A DNA stretch of 64,000 nt from Candidatus Poribacteria bacterium (GTDB lineage: Bacteria > Poribacteria > WGA-4E > GCA-2687025): contig JAPPNK010000006.1 of the NCBI GenBank assembly GCA_028818695.1, positions 33,301 through 97,300 of the forward strand, read 5' to 3'. The stretch's first letter is position 1. Each line of letters begins with the position of its first letter. A program made the position numbers and the translations under genes. Below, one piece after another: positions 1 to 7,767 of this stretch. The notes beneath the pieces were generated by a model, which saw only the letters and a program-made list of their open reading frames with translations, was not told the DNA's origin and ran no database searches.

Positions 1-627
1 AAACCGCCCGCGCAGACGATGCAGCGATGGTGTCGGCGTCATCCTAAAAAAGGGTACGGCGGCAACTTCGGCAAATGGATCTATTCGTCCAATCCGGCGC
101 CGTACAACAGCTGGGGCAACGGCGCCGGGATGCGCGTCTCTCCGGCGGCGTTTTTGAACAAGGACAGCCTATCGAACGCGCTTGCCGCTTCAGACAAAGT
201 AACGCGCATCACTCACAACCATCCCGAAGGGATGAAAGGCGCCCGCGCGACAACGCATGCGATCTGGCTTGCCTTCAACGATACAGATCCACAAGAGATT
301 CGCAGCCAGATTGCCTCGACATACAGATACGACCTGAGCAAGTCGGTGGATGAGATTCGCCCTGACTATTTCTTCAACGAATCATGTCAAGAAACCGTCC
401 CCCAGGCGATCACATGCGCTTTGGAGTCCACCAGCTTTGAGGACGCCATACGCAACGCCGTTTCACTCGGAGGCGATTCAGACACGCTCGCGGCCATTGC
501 TGGACCGATCGCCGAAGCGCTGCATGGAATACCGCGAGAGATTGCGGCGGAAGCGAAACGACGGCTTGTTGACACGCTTGACCGCCCGCTGGACATTCTC
601 GAAGCGGTGCGTATGATGTATTGCTGA
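1..627 (+). CDS. ADP-ribosylglycohydrolase family protein (5' truncated)
   Basis: This is the C-terminal part of a DraG/ADP-ribosylglycohydrolase-type hydrolase. The frame is open to the first base of the window, so the start lies upstream. Two family signatures are visible. GNGAGMRVSP matches the first metal-binding region of these enzymes, and SLGGDSDTLAAIAGPIAEA matches the C-terminal GGD(S/T)DT motif that binds the two magnesium ions. The family removes ADP-ribose from proteins or small molecules in the cytoplasm; the substrate here is unknown. The next gene follows after 30 bases on the same strand. An ATG at base 19 is internal to the open frame and is probably not the true start. Confidence 0.85.
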   Translation, partial: KPPAQTMQRWCRRHPKKGYGGNFGKWIYSSNPAPYNSWGNGAGMRVSPAAFLNKDSLSNALAASDKVTRITHNHPEGMKGARATTHAIWLAFNDTDPQEIRSQIASTYRYDLSKSVDEIRPDYFFNESCQETVPQAITCALESTSFEDAIRNAVSLGGDSDTLAAIAGPIAEALHGIPREIAAEAKRRLVDTLDRPLDILEAVRMMYC

Positions 628-657
628 TATAGAAACGCAAAAGAGGAAAGGCGTCAG

Positions 658-1257
658 ATGAACGCGCTCGCGCAGCTCCCTGAAGGGGCGGAGGGGTTCA
701 TACGCCCCGTCGGATACATGGCGAAGCGGATCAAAGCGGCCAACATGTTGGAGCCAAAGCATATCCGAGAGATCTACTCGGTGAGCGGCCACATCTCGCC
801 GTATTTCATGAAGAGCCGCTTTCGTCTAAAAGAGCCGAACGCCTACTGTCTCTTCAATTCGCCGGCAGAGATACAGGCGGAGGCGGAGAACGGCGGCGTC
901 GACCTTGAAGGCGCGGCGGCGTTCTATTACGAGGCATACTCGCGCGAATTTGTCGAAGGCGCATGCGTCTGGCAGAGCAGCGAGACGAACTGGGACGGCT
1001 TGAAACAGATCGCCCCGCCGGTTGAGCCGGTCTTCCGCGGCTTTGACGCCGTTACCTACTGCGGCGGGAACGACGCCGAATGCTCCACCCTCTCATGCAA
1101 TTACATGGCGCATGAGACGCCCGACGCGGTGAACGCCTACTGCCTTTTCGATACGTTTGAAACGGCGGTTGAGAATCTTGAAAAAGAACGGATCATCGCG
1201 GAGCCTGGGCCGTATCGGCTTCTGGCGGTCTATACGGTCCGCGCGCCTTGGGAATAG
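658..1257 (+). CDS. Unknown protein with an internally duplicated NAYCLF motif
   Basis: I do not recognise a family for this 199-residue protein. It is soluble, with no signal peptide or membrane segment. The start is supported by AGGAAAGG a few bases upstream of the ATG. The segment NAYCLFNSPAEIQAEAE near residue 61 recurs as NAYCLFDTFETAVENLE near residue 161, both followed by acidic helical sequence, so the protein looks like two diverged copies of one unit of about 100 residues. Cysteines are clustered between the copies (TYCGGNDAECSTLSCNY). It may be co-transcribed with the preceding ADP-ribosylglycohydrolase gene. Function unknown. Confidence 0.7.
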   Translation: MNALAQLPEGAEGFIRPVGYMAKRIKAANMLEPKHIREIYSVSGHISPYFMKSRFRLKEPNAYCLFNSPAEIQAEAENGGVDLEGAAAFYYEAYSREFVEGACVWQSSETNWDGLKQIAPPVEPVFRGFDAVTYCGGNDAECSTLSCNYMAHETPDAVNAYCLFDTFETAVENLEKERIIAEPGPYRLLAVYTVRAPWE

Positions 1258-1319
1258 TGGATAAATCTGCCGATTCGGCGTATCTTTAAAGAAAAGAACG
1301 CTCACCCTGGGACGACGGC

Positions 1320-2285
1320 ATGGCATCTCCGCCCCGCGACAAAATAGAGAACGCGCTCATCGTGACGCATTACGATCTGGACGGGTTTGTGTGCGCGCTG
1401 TCGCTCATTGAGGCGTTTCATCTGGGGGTCGGCCGCGTTCTGTTTTTGAGTTACGGCTCGCACAGGTCCAGCATGATCGAAAACGCGGTCCAAAAAACGA
1501 ACGCCGAGTCGATCTTTGTGTGCGACATCGGGCTGTCGGCTGACGACCTTGAAGCGCCATGGGCGGCAGATCCACGGCTCTACCGCGTTCTGTTTGACCA
1601 TCACCGCTCCACGCTGGACCTCAACCTAGACAGGTTCGATGAGATCTATGTGGACGCTTCGGGCGATGTATGCTCCTCGGACCTGGTGTTTCAGTATCTA
1701 CAGCGGCGCCTGCCCGCGCATCTTGAAGAGAAGCTGCGTCAATGGACGGCTCTGGCGCATGACCGCGACCTATGGATCAACCGAGACCGCGAGATGGGGC
1801 AGCGCGTTTCTTGGCTGTTGAAAGACCGCATCCATCAGCGTCTCGAAACGGCGCTGACCGCCTCGGCTCCCGCTGAGTTTCTCAAACGGCTGCACGGAAA
1901 ATGGAAGCGTGGGGAGGAACTTTTTGCGGACGCCGCCGCCTGCGCGCGCAACACGGCGCACCTGTTTGAGGACGGCCCCGTCCCGGTCAAGATCGCCTAT
2001 GTGAAACGCGACACGTCGGACGTGGCTGAAGAGCTGCAGGAGGGCGGACAGCTGATTGTGCTGCTGAACCTGTTTGGTCAGCATGTCGGGGTGAGCCTGC
2101 GCGCCGACAGGGAGGATATCGACGCGGCAGAGATTGCGCAGCGCTGCTTTGGCGGAGGCGGTCACCGCTCGGCGGCGGCCGGTTTTCTGGATACGCGGCT
2201 CCTTCTGGGCGGATACCGCGCAATCTACGAGGCTCTCCTGCCGGTTCTAGAGAAGCAGTTGAAGTCGGCCGACTCGTCTAAATAG
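1320..2285 (+). CDS. DHH/DHHA1 family phosphoesterase
   Basis: A 321-residue DHH-superfamily phosphoesterase. The N-terminal motif VTHYDLDG supplies the metal-binding Asp pair, CDIGLS follows, and LFDHHRS is the DHH motif itself. The C-terminal DHHA1 domain ends in GGGGHRSAAAGF, the substrate-binding glycine-rich loop. Members hydrolyse short oligonucleotides (nanoRNase, NrnA/NrnB) or cyclic dinucleotides and linear pNpN products; which of these applies here cannot be told. Cytoplasmic. Length is typical for NrnA-like proteins. Its 3' end overlaps the convergent SDR gene by 8 bases. Confidence 0.87.
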   Translation: MASPPRDKIENALIVTHYDLDGFVCALSLIEAFHLGVGRVLFLSYGSHRSSMIENAVQKTNAESIFVCDIGLSADDLEAPWAADPRLYRVLFDHHRSTLDLNLDRFDEIYVDASGDVCSSDLVFQYLQRRLPAHLEEKLRQWTALAHDRDLWINRDREMGQRVSWLLKDRIHQRLETALTASAPAEFLKRLHGKWKRGEELFADAAACARNTAHLFEDGPVPVKIAYVKRDTSDVAEELQEGGQLIVLLNLFGQHVGVSLRADREDIDAAEIAQRCFGGGGHRSAAAGFLDTRLLLGGYRAIYEALLPVLEKQLKSADSSK

Positions 2286-3096
2286 TGGTCGCCAAAAATC
2301 CCCCATCGACGCGGATGTCGGCTCCTGTCACAAAGGAGCTTGCTTTTTCAGAGGCGAGAAATACAGCCGCGCCGACCAGCTCGTCCGGGTTGCCAAATCG
2401 TCCGGCGGGCGTATGCCCCAGTATTTGCGCGGCGCGTTCGGTCGGCGTTCCGTCTTCGTTGTAGAGCAGCCGCCGGTTCTGCTCGGCGGGGAAAAAGCCA
2501 GGGGTGATGGAGTTGACGCGGACGCCTTTGGACGCCCATTCGCGCGCGAGAAACTGCGTCAAGCTGAGAACAGCCGCTTTTGCCGACGAGTAAGCCGCCA
2601 CGCGCGACAGCGGGATATGCGCAGCGACGGAGGCGATGTTGACGACGCTGCCCCGCCCCGCGCGAACCATGGCGGCTCCATACTCTCGGCAGGGGTAGTA
2701 AACGCCGCCGCAGTAGTTGAGCGTCATGACGGCGTTCCATTCGTCCGTATCAACCTCTTCAAACGGGTTCTCTTGCGTGACGGTCGCTTCGGGTCGGTTG
2801 CCGCCGGCGGCGTTGACAAGTATGGTAGGCTCTCCGAGCAGCGCGGTCGCTTTTTCGCGCGACTCTCGGACGCTTTCAGGGTTTGTCGCGTCGCAGAAGA
2901 CAAAGGCGGCTTTTCCGCCGGCGCTTTCTATTTCGCGGACGCGCTCCATCCCGGCTTCTTCGCGCCGCCCAAGGATCGCCGCCGAGGCGCCCGCTTCCGC
3001 CAACCCGACAGCGATCCGCCCGCCCAAGACGCCCGTTGCGCCGATGACGACAGCCGTTTCTCCGCTTAGATCGAATCTGCTCATGATCTCATCCAT
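2278..3096 (-). CDS. SDR family NAD(P)-dependent oxidoreductase
   Basis: A classical short-chain dehydrogenase of 272 residues. It has the Rossmann nucleotide motif GATGVLGGRIA, the NAAGGN loop, a catalytic Ser in NIASVAAH and the YSSAK active-site Tyr/Lys pair, and ends with the usual ITGADIRVDGGF. The NAAGGN variant is common in D-mannonate oxidoreductase (fructuronate reductase)-like SDRs, which is a possible role in uronate metabolism, but I would not assign a substrate. The start could also be the second ATG four codons in (base 3084), where family similarity begins. It lies downstream of the restriction-modification cluster on the same strand with a 52-base gap. Confidence 0.88.
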   Translation of the reverse strand: MDEIMSRFDLSGETAVVIGATGVLGGRIAVGLAEAGASAAILGRREEAGMERVREIESAGGKAAFVFCDATNPESVRESREKATALLGEPTILVNAAGGNRPEATVTQENPFEEVDTDEWNAVMTLNYCGGVYYPCREYGAAMVRAGRGSVVNIASVAAHIPLSRVAAYSSAKAAVLSLTQFLAREWASKGVRVNSITPGFFPAEQNRRLLYNEDGTPTERAAQILGHTPAGRFGNPDELVGAAVFLASEKASSFVTGADIRVDGGFLATTI

Positions 3097-3148
3097 TTCA
3101 ATTTTGCAAAGCGTTCTTTGTTGTCAGACCTCTATTATCCTGCGGGAG

Positions 3149-4063
3149 TCAGAGTTCAAACAAGCGCAGCTGCGCAGTCCACAGACTCACGCGCGCTTCC
3201 GCCAGCGCGCAGTATCCCGCATCGATCTCAATGCCGACGCCGCGCCGGTTGTTTGAGACCGCCGCCACAAGAGTTGTCCCGCTGCCCATGAACGGATCCA
3301 GAATCGTATCGCCGACATAGCTGAACAGCTTGACGCACCGTCTCGGCAATTCCACAGGAAACGGAGCGGGATGGCCTATGCGTTTCTTGCTTTCGCCGGG
3401 GAATGTCCAAAGCCCATTCGTCCATTCCATAAACTCCTCCTTGCTCATGTCCGATTCGCCGCTTCCGCTCGTCTTTTTCCACCGCTCTTTATAGAGAACG
3501 ACAATCAGCTCCACCGGCGCGATCACATACGGCGCGGACGCGCGCATCCATGAGCCCCACGCCGTCCGCTTTGAGATGTTGCCCTCGTTCCAGACGATGG
3601 TGGAATGGTACTGGAAACCGACCTCGGTCGCCAACTTCGTCAGGTCGGCTCCGACATGCCGCTGCCCGCCCTTGTTGATGTCCAGCGGGATGTTGAGGCA
3701 AAAGCGCCCGTCCGGCTTCAGCCAGTCAAGGCAGCGAGAGAACCATTCTTTGGAGAAATGGAGATAGTCGGCGTAGGCAAGCTCGTCTTCGTTCGAGTCG
3801 TATTCGATGCCGACATTGTACGGCGGCGATGTGACGACCAGGTCAATGCTGCCGTCCTCAATCGCCTGCGTTTTCAGGGCGTCGTCGTTGATGATCCAAA
3901 ACCGTTTACTATCCATGCTTGCATTCCTGGGTTTGCTTTCGCCGGGATAGTACGTTTGGTCAGTAATGTCAATATGAAAAAATCGGTTCGGATCGTCGTT
4001 CTCTCGTATGTGGAATTCGAACAAGGGGAGACGGGATGATCGCGCATCGAGAGCTTCGTTCAT
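3149..4063 (-). CDS. DNA methyltransferase (N4/N6 type, motif order IV then I)
   Basis: A site-specific amino-methyltransferase of about 304 residues. The catalytic motif TSPPYN (near residue 80) precedes the AdoMet-binding motif DPFMGSGTT (near residue 258), the order of the beta class; such enzymes methylate N6 of adenine or N4 of cytosine. I start at the ATG at 4063. An in-frame TTG at 4081 that overlaps the upstream stop (TTGA) would add six residues. It is the last gene of the cluster FRG-TPR-methyltransferase-endonuclease-methyltransferase and directly follows the restriction endonuclease gene, so it probably protects host DNA from that enzyme. Confidence 0.87.
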   Translation of the reverse strand: MNEALDARSSRLPLFEFHIRENDDPNRFFHIDITDQTYYPGESKPRNASMDSKRFWIINDDALKTQAIEDGSIDLVVTSPPYNVGIEYDSNEDELAYADYLHFSKEWFSRCLDWLKPDGRFCLNIPLDINKGGQRHVGADLTKLATEVGFQYHSTIVWNEGNISKRTAWGSWMRASAPYVIAPVELIVVLYKERWKKTSGSGESDMSKEEFMEWTNGLWTFPGESKKRIGHPAPFPVELPRRCVKLFSYVGDTILDPFMGSGTTLVAAVSNNRRGVGIEIDAGYCALAEARVSLWTAQLRLFEL

Positions 4064-4077
4064 AGCGGGGCTGCGTA

Positions 4078-4755
4078 TCAACTTTCAGACAATCGCTTCA
4101 GGTCCGCGATGAAACGCTCAAAAAGCTTCACTTTGCCGCTTTGTTCGAAATCGGCGTCTGTCAGGACATACGTGCAGTCAAGCTCCGTTTCCACAATCGC
4201 TCTTCCTTTTTTCGGAGCGTCGGAGGCTCTGAAAGCGCCGTCTTCGTCGGGCGTGACAAAATAAACCTTGATATGCTCAGTGGATTCGTACGCCAACAAT
4301 TTCAGTTTCCAATATCCTGTCTGGGCAATTCGCTCGCGCAACGTGATTTTGCTTGAAATGACCGCAACGATCCGCAGCGTCTCCGGCTTATAAACCACGA
4401 TATCCACATCGGGCAAATGCAACCCAAATTCATCGTAGTTGATCATTAAATTGTTTTTTACGGTACTCAATTCCTCGGATAAATTCCTGCTTCGTTCCAA
4501 TCTGTTCCCGTTGACAACTTTCATCCCAAGGTCTTCTACCGATTCTGTGATGATCCGCTGGATCAGCTTCTCAAAGTTTTTTCCTTTGAACGACCTCCAG
4601 CTCTGCTCATGATCCCCGTCAGGCTTTCTTTCGAAAAAGTCCCTGCGATGACGCTCTTTTGCGTCTTTCAGAAGCTGCGAGATATGCTTGTAGGAATCTT
4701 TCCCGTATTTTTGATGTAACTCGACGTACATTTCCCATAAATCGTCAAACGTCAT
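4078..4755 (-). CDS. Type II restriction endonuclease, BsaWI-like / CCGG family
   Basis: A 225-residue protein between two methyltransferase genes. Its core reads LPDVDIVVY, then IVAVISSKITLRERIAQTGYW. This fits a PD-(D/E)XK nuclease of the CCGG-recognising family, where PD and a Lys coordinate catalysis and an R-(D/E)-R element (here RER) contacts the CCGG bases. From memory the overall pattern is closest to BsaWI (W^CCGGW); the exact site cannot be read from the sequence. The start is 6 bases downstream of the stop of the upstream methyltransferase. A helical N-terminal region of about 70 residues precedes the nuclease core. Confidence 0.72.
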   Translation of the reverse strand: MTFDDLWEMYVELHQKYGKDSYKHISQLLKDAKERHRRDFFERKPDGDHEQSWRSFKGKNFEKLIQRIITESVEDLGMKVVNGNRLERSRNLSEELSTVKNNLMINYDEFGLHLPDVDIVVYKPETLRIVAVISSKITLRERIAQTGYWKLKLLAYESTEHIKVYFVTPDEDGAFRASDAPKKGRAIVETELDCTYVLTDADFEQSGKVKLFERFIADLKRLSES

Positions 4756-4761
4756 GTCCGA

Positions 4762-6075
4762 CTATTCCTTCAATCCGAGCACGATATATTCGGTCGGGTA
4801 CGCTTCCGAATCCGCCTTGTCCCTGCTGGCGAATCGCCCTGTTTTTTCATCTCGGCTTTGCGGAAGTATCTTCAACGGAATGACCCGTTTGATGAGCCTG
4901 TCCAGCTTAAATCCTGAAATCTGCAGCGCCTCCGCAAACGCTTCTCCGTTCAGAATGCTGACGCCTTTCAGCTTCGTGTTTCCAATCACATAGCAGCATC
5001 TGCCGCCCGGCTTTAGGATCCGATAACTCTCATCAAACACCTTCTGCATGTCGATAAAGAACGCCTTGATCTCCTCCGCGGTCTTTGCGCTCTTCTTCTT
5101 CATCTCGCGAACAATGTTGGACGCGATGCGGCTGTCCAGCGGCTTGAGACTATGCCGCCTGTAAGAGGTGCCGATGAACTCTTTTCGATACTCTTTTAGA
5201 TCGTCCGCTAAATTGAGCCAGAGCGTAGAAAGTTGATGCAGATCGGCATATTCGTAGCTCGTCACATACGGGCTTGAGCTGACAATCAGATCAACGCTGT
5301 TGTCGGGTACATTTTGCGCTTCGGCAGAGCCGACCTGGATATTGACATGCCCGTTCGGATCCTCTTTCACGTGAGACGGCACAACATCGTAAAATTGAAG
5401 ATTGCCTTTTTGCATTTTCAAAAGATGCCGTTTGACAGCGTCGCGGGGGGGAGTCGGCCGCTTTTTGAAGTCGCGCGTCGGCTTAGTGCTGCCTTGATTC
5501 CATATAGAGCAAGTTTTGAGAACATGGCTGAACGCGACCAATAGAAACGACTTGACCGAAGAATCGGTCTCATTGCGAATCAAGGCTAAAATTTTTCCAA
5601 GCTCATCCCGCGCCGATTTCGTAAACCAGTAGTCGATCCGTTCCTTATGTTTCTCAGGAATATACGGCTCAATTTGTGAACCGCTGAACAGCCGACCATT
5701 CTCCTCCAGGCTCCATACCTTAGACAAAAAAGCGTTTATTTTTTTATCGAGATCCCCAGGCGGCAAAGCCCTCGCTTTGGCTCCCGTGATCAGATGAGCG
5801 ACCTTGTTGATGTCGGTGCCGCTCGCATGAAAGCCGCGCGAAACAGCGCTGACAATTGTTGTGCCGCACCCCATAAACGGATCGTTGACGCTTGCGCTTT
5901 CTCCCTCGATATACTCATCCATCAGCCTCTCCACCAGCTGCGGAATGAACTTGGCGGGATAGCGGTGGTACCCATGCGTCCATTTGCCTGTGTCGGACGG
6001 TTTGCATTCGCTGAACGACCATGATTGGTCAGCGCCTGTTTGGTCAAACCATTCCAAAATCTGGTCTGGGGACAT
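4762..6075 (-). CDS. DNA methyltransferase (SSPY type, motif order I then IV)
   Basis: A 437-residue methyltransferase with HGYHRYPAKFIPQL, then the AdoMet motif NDPFMGCGTT (near residue 64), and much later the catalytic motif SSSPYVTSYEY (near residue 267). Catalytic SPPY-like tetrapeptides with Ser first are typical of N4-cytosine methyltransferases. The motif order is opposite to that of the second methyltransferase of the cluster, so the two are not recent duplicates. I choose the ATG at 6075, which has GGAG ten bases upstream; a TTG at 6084 overlapping the TPR gene stop is possible. It sits immediately upstream of the endonuclease gene. Confidence 0.86.
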   Translation of the reverse strand: MSPDQILEWFDQTGADQSWSFSECKPSDTGKWTHGYHRYPAKFIPQLVERLMDEYIEGESASVNDPFMGCGTTIVSAVSRGFHASGTDINKVAHLITGAKARALPPGDLDKKINAFLSKVWSLEENGRLFSGSQIEPYIPEKHKERIDYWFTKSARDELGKILALIRNETDSSVKSFLLVAFSHVLKTCSIWNQGSTKPTRDFKKRPTPPRDAVKRHLLKMQKGNLQFYDVVPSHVKEDPNGHVNIQVGSAEAQNVPDNSVDLIVSSSPYVTSYEYADLHQLSTLWLNLADDLKEYRKEFIGTSYRRHSLKPLDSRIASNIVREMKKKSAKTAEEIKAFFIDMQKVFDESYRILKPGGRCCYVIGNTKLKGVSILNGEAFAEALQISGFKLDRLIKRVIPLKILPQSRDEKTGRFASRDKADSEAYPTEYIVLGLKE

Positions 6076-6080
6076 GCGAT

Positions 6081-7013
6081 TCAATCTCCGTCTTTGCCGT
6101 CGGTTAGATTCAGCAATTCGGCGATCTTGGGGAGAAGCGGGACGCCGACCCTCGCCTCAAATTCGGCGGCGCTTCCAAACAAGTCGGCAAATTCGGCGGC
6201 AATGTCCATCCCGTTCTCTTTTGCCGCTTCTAAGTCCATTTTAGCCCTGCTCCATCGTCCTCGCCTCATCCGCTGACAGCCGCGAATAAAATATGCGGCG
6301 CCGAGATTCTTGCGCGCGCCGGCGTCTTTTGGGTTCAGCTCAATCGCTTTTTCAAAAGACCGAATGCCCTCCTCCATCTGATTCATTCTGACGTACGCGA
6401 TGCCGAGGTTGTTGAAGGCGCCGGCGTCTTTTGGGTTCAGCTCAATCGCCTTGTTGAAATCTCGGACAGCGTCGTCGTACTTGCCCGCATCGAGAAATAC
6501 GGAGCCGCGCCCAAAAAAGAGGTCGGGATCCTGCGGTTTAATATGGATCGCCTTGATAAATTCATCAACGGCGCGGTCGTAGTCGCCTTGTTCTTTGCGG
6601 GAGTGGCCGAGTCCGTTGTAGGCTTCAACCGATTTTGGGTCGCGCCTGAGAGCCATGTTGAAATCGCTGATGGCGTTGTCGTACTGCTCTATGCAAGCGT
6701 AGGCGTTTCCTCGGTTGACATACATTTTAGCCATATCTGGTCTGAGCTCAATGGCTTTGTTGTAGCATTCGATCGCCTTGCCGTACTCGCCGATTTTGAA
6801 ATAGACGACGCCGAGATTAAAGCGCGCGGGGGTGAAATGCGGCTGCATTTTTAGAACTTCTTTGTATTGCTCAATTGCAATCCGATACCATTTTCGCCGT
6901 TCTTTTTCTTCTGGGCCCGCATATTTTGGATTCAACCTTATGGACGCCGCAAAGCGGCAATTCGGCAATTGAGGTTGATCATGAACGCCGCCGCGTTTAA
7001 TTTCCGTTGCCAT
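6081..7013 (-). CDS. Tetratricopeptide repeat protein
   Basis: A 310-residue cytoplasmic TPR protein with five clear 34-residue repeats and a weaker sixth (about residues 45-250), followed by a helical tail. Two neighbouring repeats share a perfect 32-base DNA repeat (6316-6347 and 6418-6449) exactly 102 bases apart, which points to recent repeat duplication. The start is fixed by AAAGGAG seven bases before the ATG at 7013; the open frame extends further upstream but inside the FRG gene. It overlaps the end of the FRG gene by 17 bases and lies just before the methyltransferase, so it is translated as part of the defence-like cluster. Its likely role is protein-protein interaction; partner unknown. 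Confidence 0.85.
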   Translation of the reverse strand: MATEIKRGGVHDQPQLPNCRFAASIRLNPKYAGPEEKERRKWYRIAIEQYKEVLKMQPHFTPARFNLGVVYFKIGEYGKAIECYNKAIELRPDMAKMYVNRGNAYACIEQYDNAISDFNMALRRDPKSVEAYNGLGHSRKEQGDYDRAVDEFIKAIHIKPQDPDLFFGRGSVFLDAGKYDDAVRDFNKAIELNPKDAGAFNNLGIAYVRMNQMEEGIRSFEKAIELNPKDAGARKNLGAAYFIRGCQRMRRGRWSRAKMDLEAAKENGMDIAAEFADLFGSAAEFEARVGVPLLPKIAELLNLTDGKDGD

Positions 7014-7686
7014 TACCATCTCCTTTGTTTTCGGAGGTGAGAGATCTGTAAAAACCCGCATAAACGCTCTCATGCGCGTCTTGGTTTCTGATATACCCAT
7101 GCAGATCGTTGTAGATCGTCTCTGACGAGATGCCATGACGTTTTCGAAGACGATCCAGCAGACGCTGTTTCTCATCGGAGGGAATCGTCACGCTAGAGTA
7201 TAAGCTCGGCTCAATGATCCCGTTCGGCGCCAGAACAAAAATGCTTTTCTGCGCAATAACTCGGTTTCTGGGAAAACGAGGCGACTCAATGCGCTCTTTC
7301 AATTCGCCTTCGCGATTCAAAATGTAAATCATGCCGTCCTCGTTAGGAAAGCCGTCGCACGCGAAAAACAATGCGATCAGGTAATCAATCGTGAAATCGA
7401 TGAGATTGGTTCTGCCTCCGTAATGTTGGAGCCATGTCAGAAGCTCGAAATCGCTCTCAATTTCGTTGTCGTAGGTCCTAGCCCATTCCAAGATTTCTTC
7501 TTGAACTCGACCGATGTCGAAAAACTCCGATTCGATGTCGTCCGCATAGCGCCGATAGAGGCTTGAAGAGACGGGATGTTCAAACGCCTTCGGCTCGCCG
7601 CGAAAGATATAATTTCCATCGTCCGACTCCCGGTCTATTGCTTGAATGATCTGCCTGACCGCGTCCAAGCCGCCTCCGTCGTTCAC
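6997..7686 (-). CDS. FRG domain-containing protein
   Basis: A 229-residue protein with the FRG domain: YIFRGE near residue 26 gives the eponymous Phe-Arg-Gly, and LLTWLQHYGGRTNLIDFT followed by DYLIALFFAC is the conserved core. FRG domains occur in many bacterial proteins linked to phage defence and mobile elements, but their biochemical activity is not established to my knowledge. The start is a GTG with GGAG five bases upstream. It ends in a low-complexity Gly/Asn/Asp tail. It is the first gene of the five-gene minus-strand cluster with a restriction-modification system, and a TTGACA lies about 65 bases upstream. Confidence 0.85.
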   Translation of the reverse strand: MNDGGGLDAVRQIIQAIDRESDDGNYIFRGEPKAFEHPVSSSLYRRYADDIESEFFDIGRVQEEILEWARTYDNEIESDFELLTWLQHYGGRTNLIDFTIDYLIALFFACDGFPNEDGMIYILNREGELKERIESPRFPRNRVIAQKSIFVLAPNGIIEPSLYSSVTIPSDEKQRLLDRLRKRHGISSETIYNDLHGYIRNQDAHESVYAGFYRSLTSENKGDGNGNGN

Positions 7687-7767
7687 ACTCGCTCCGTTCG
7701 TTCAGCTCATCAACTCTGCCTGCTCATTTAATTGATGGCGCGCTTCGGCTCAGTTGTCAAGCGTCCC

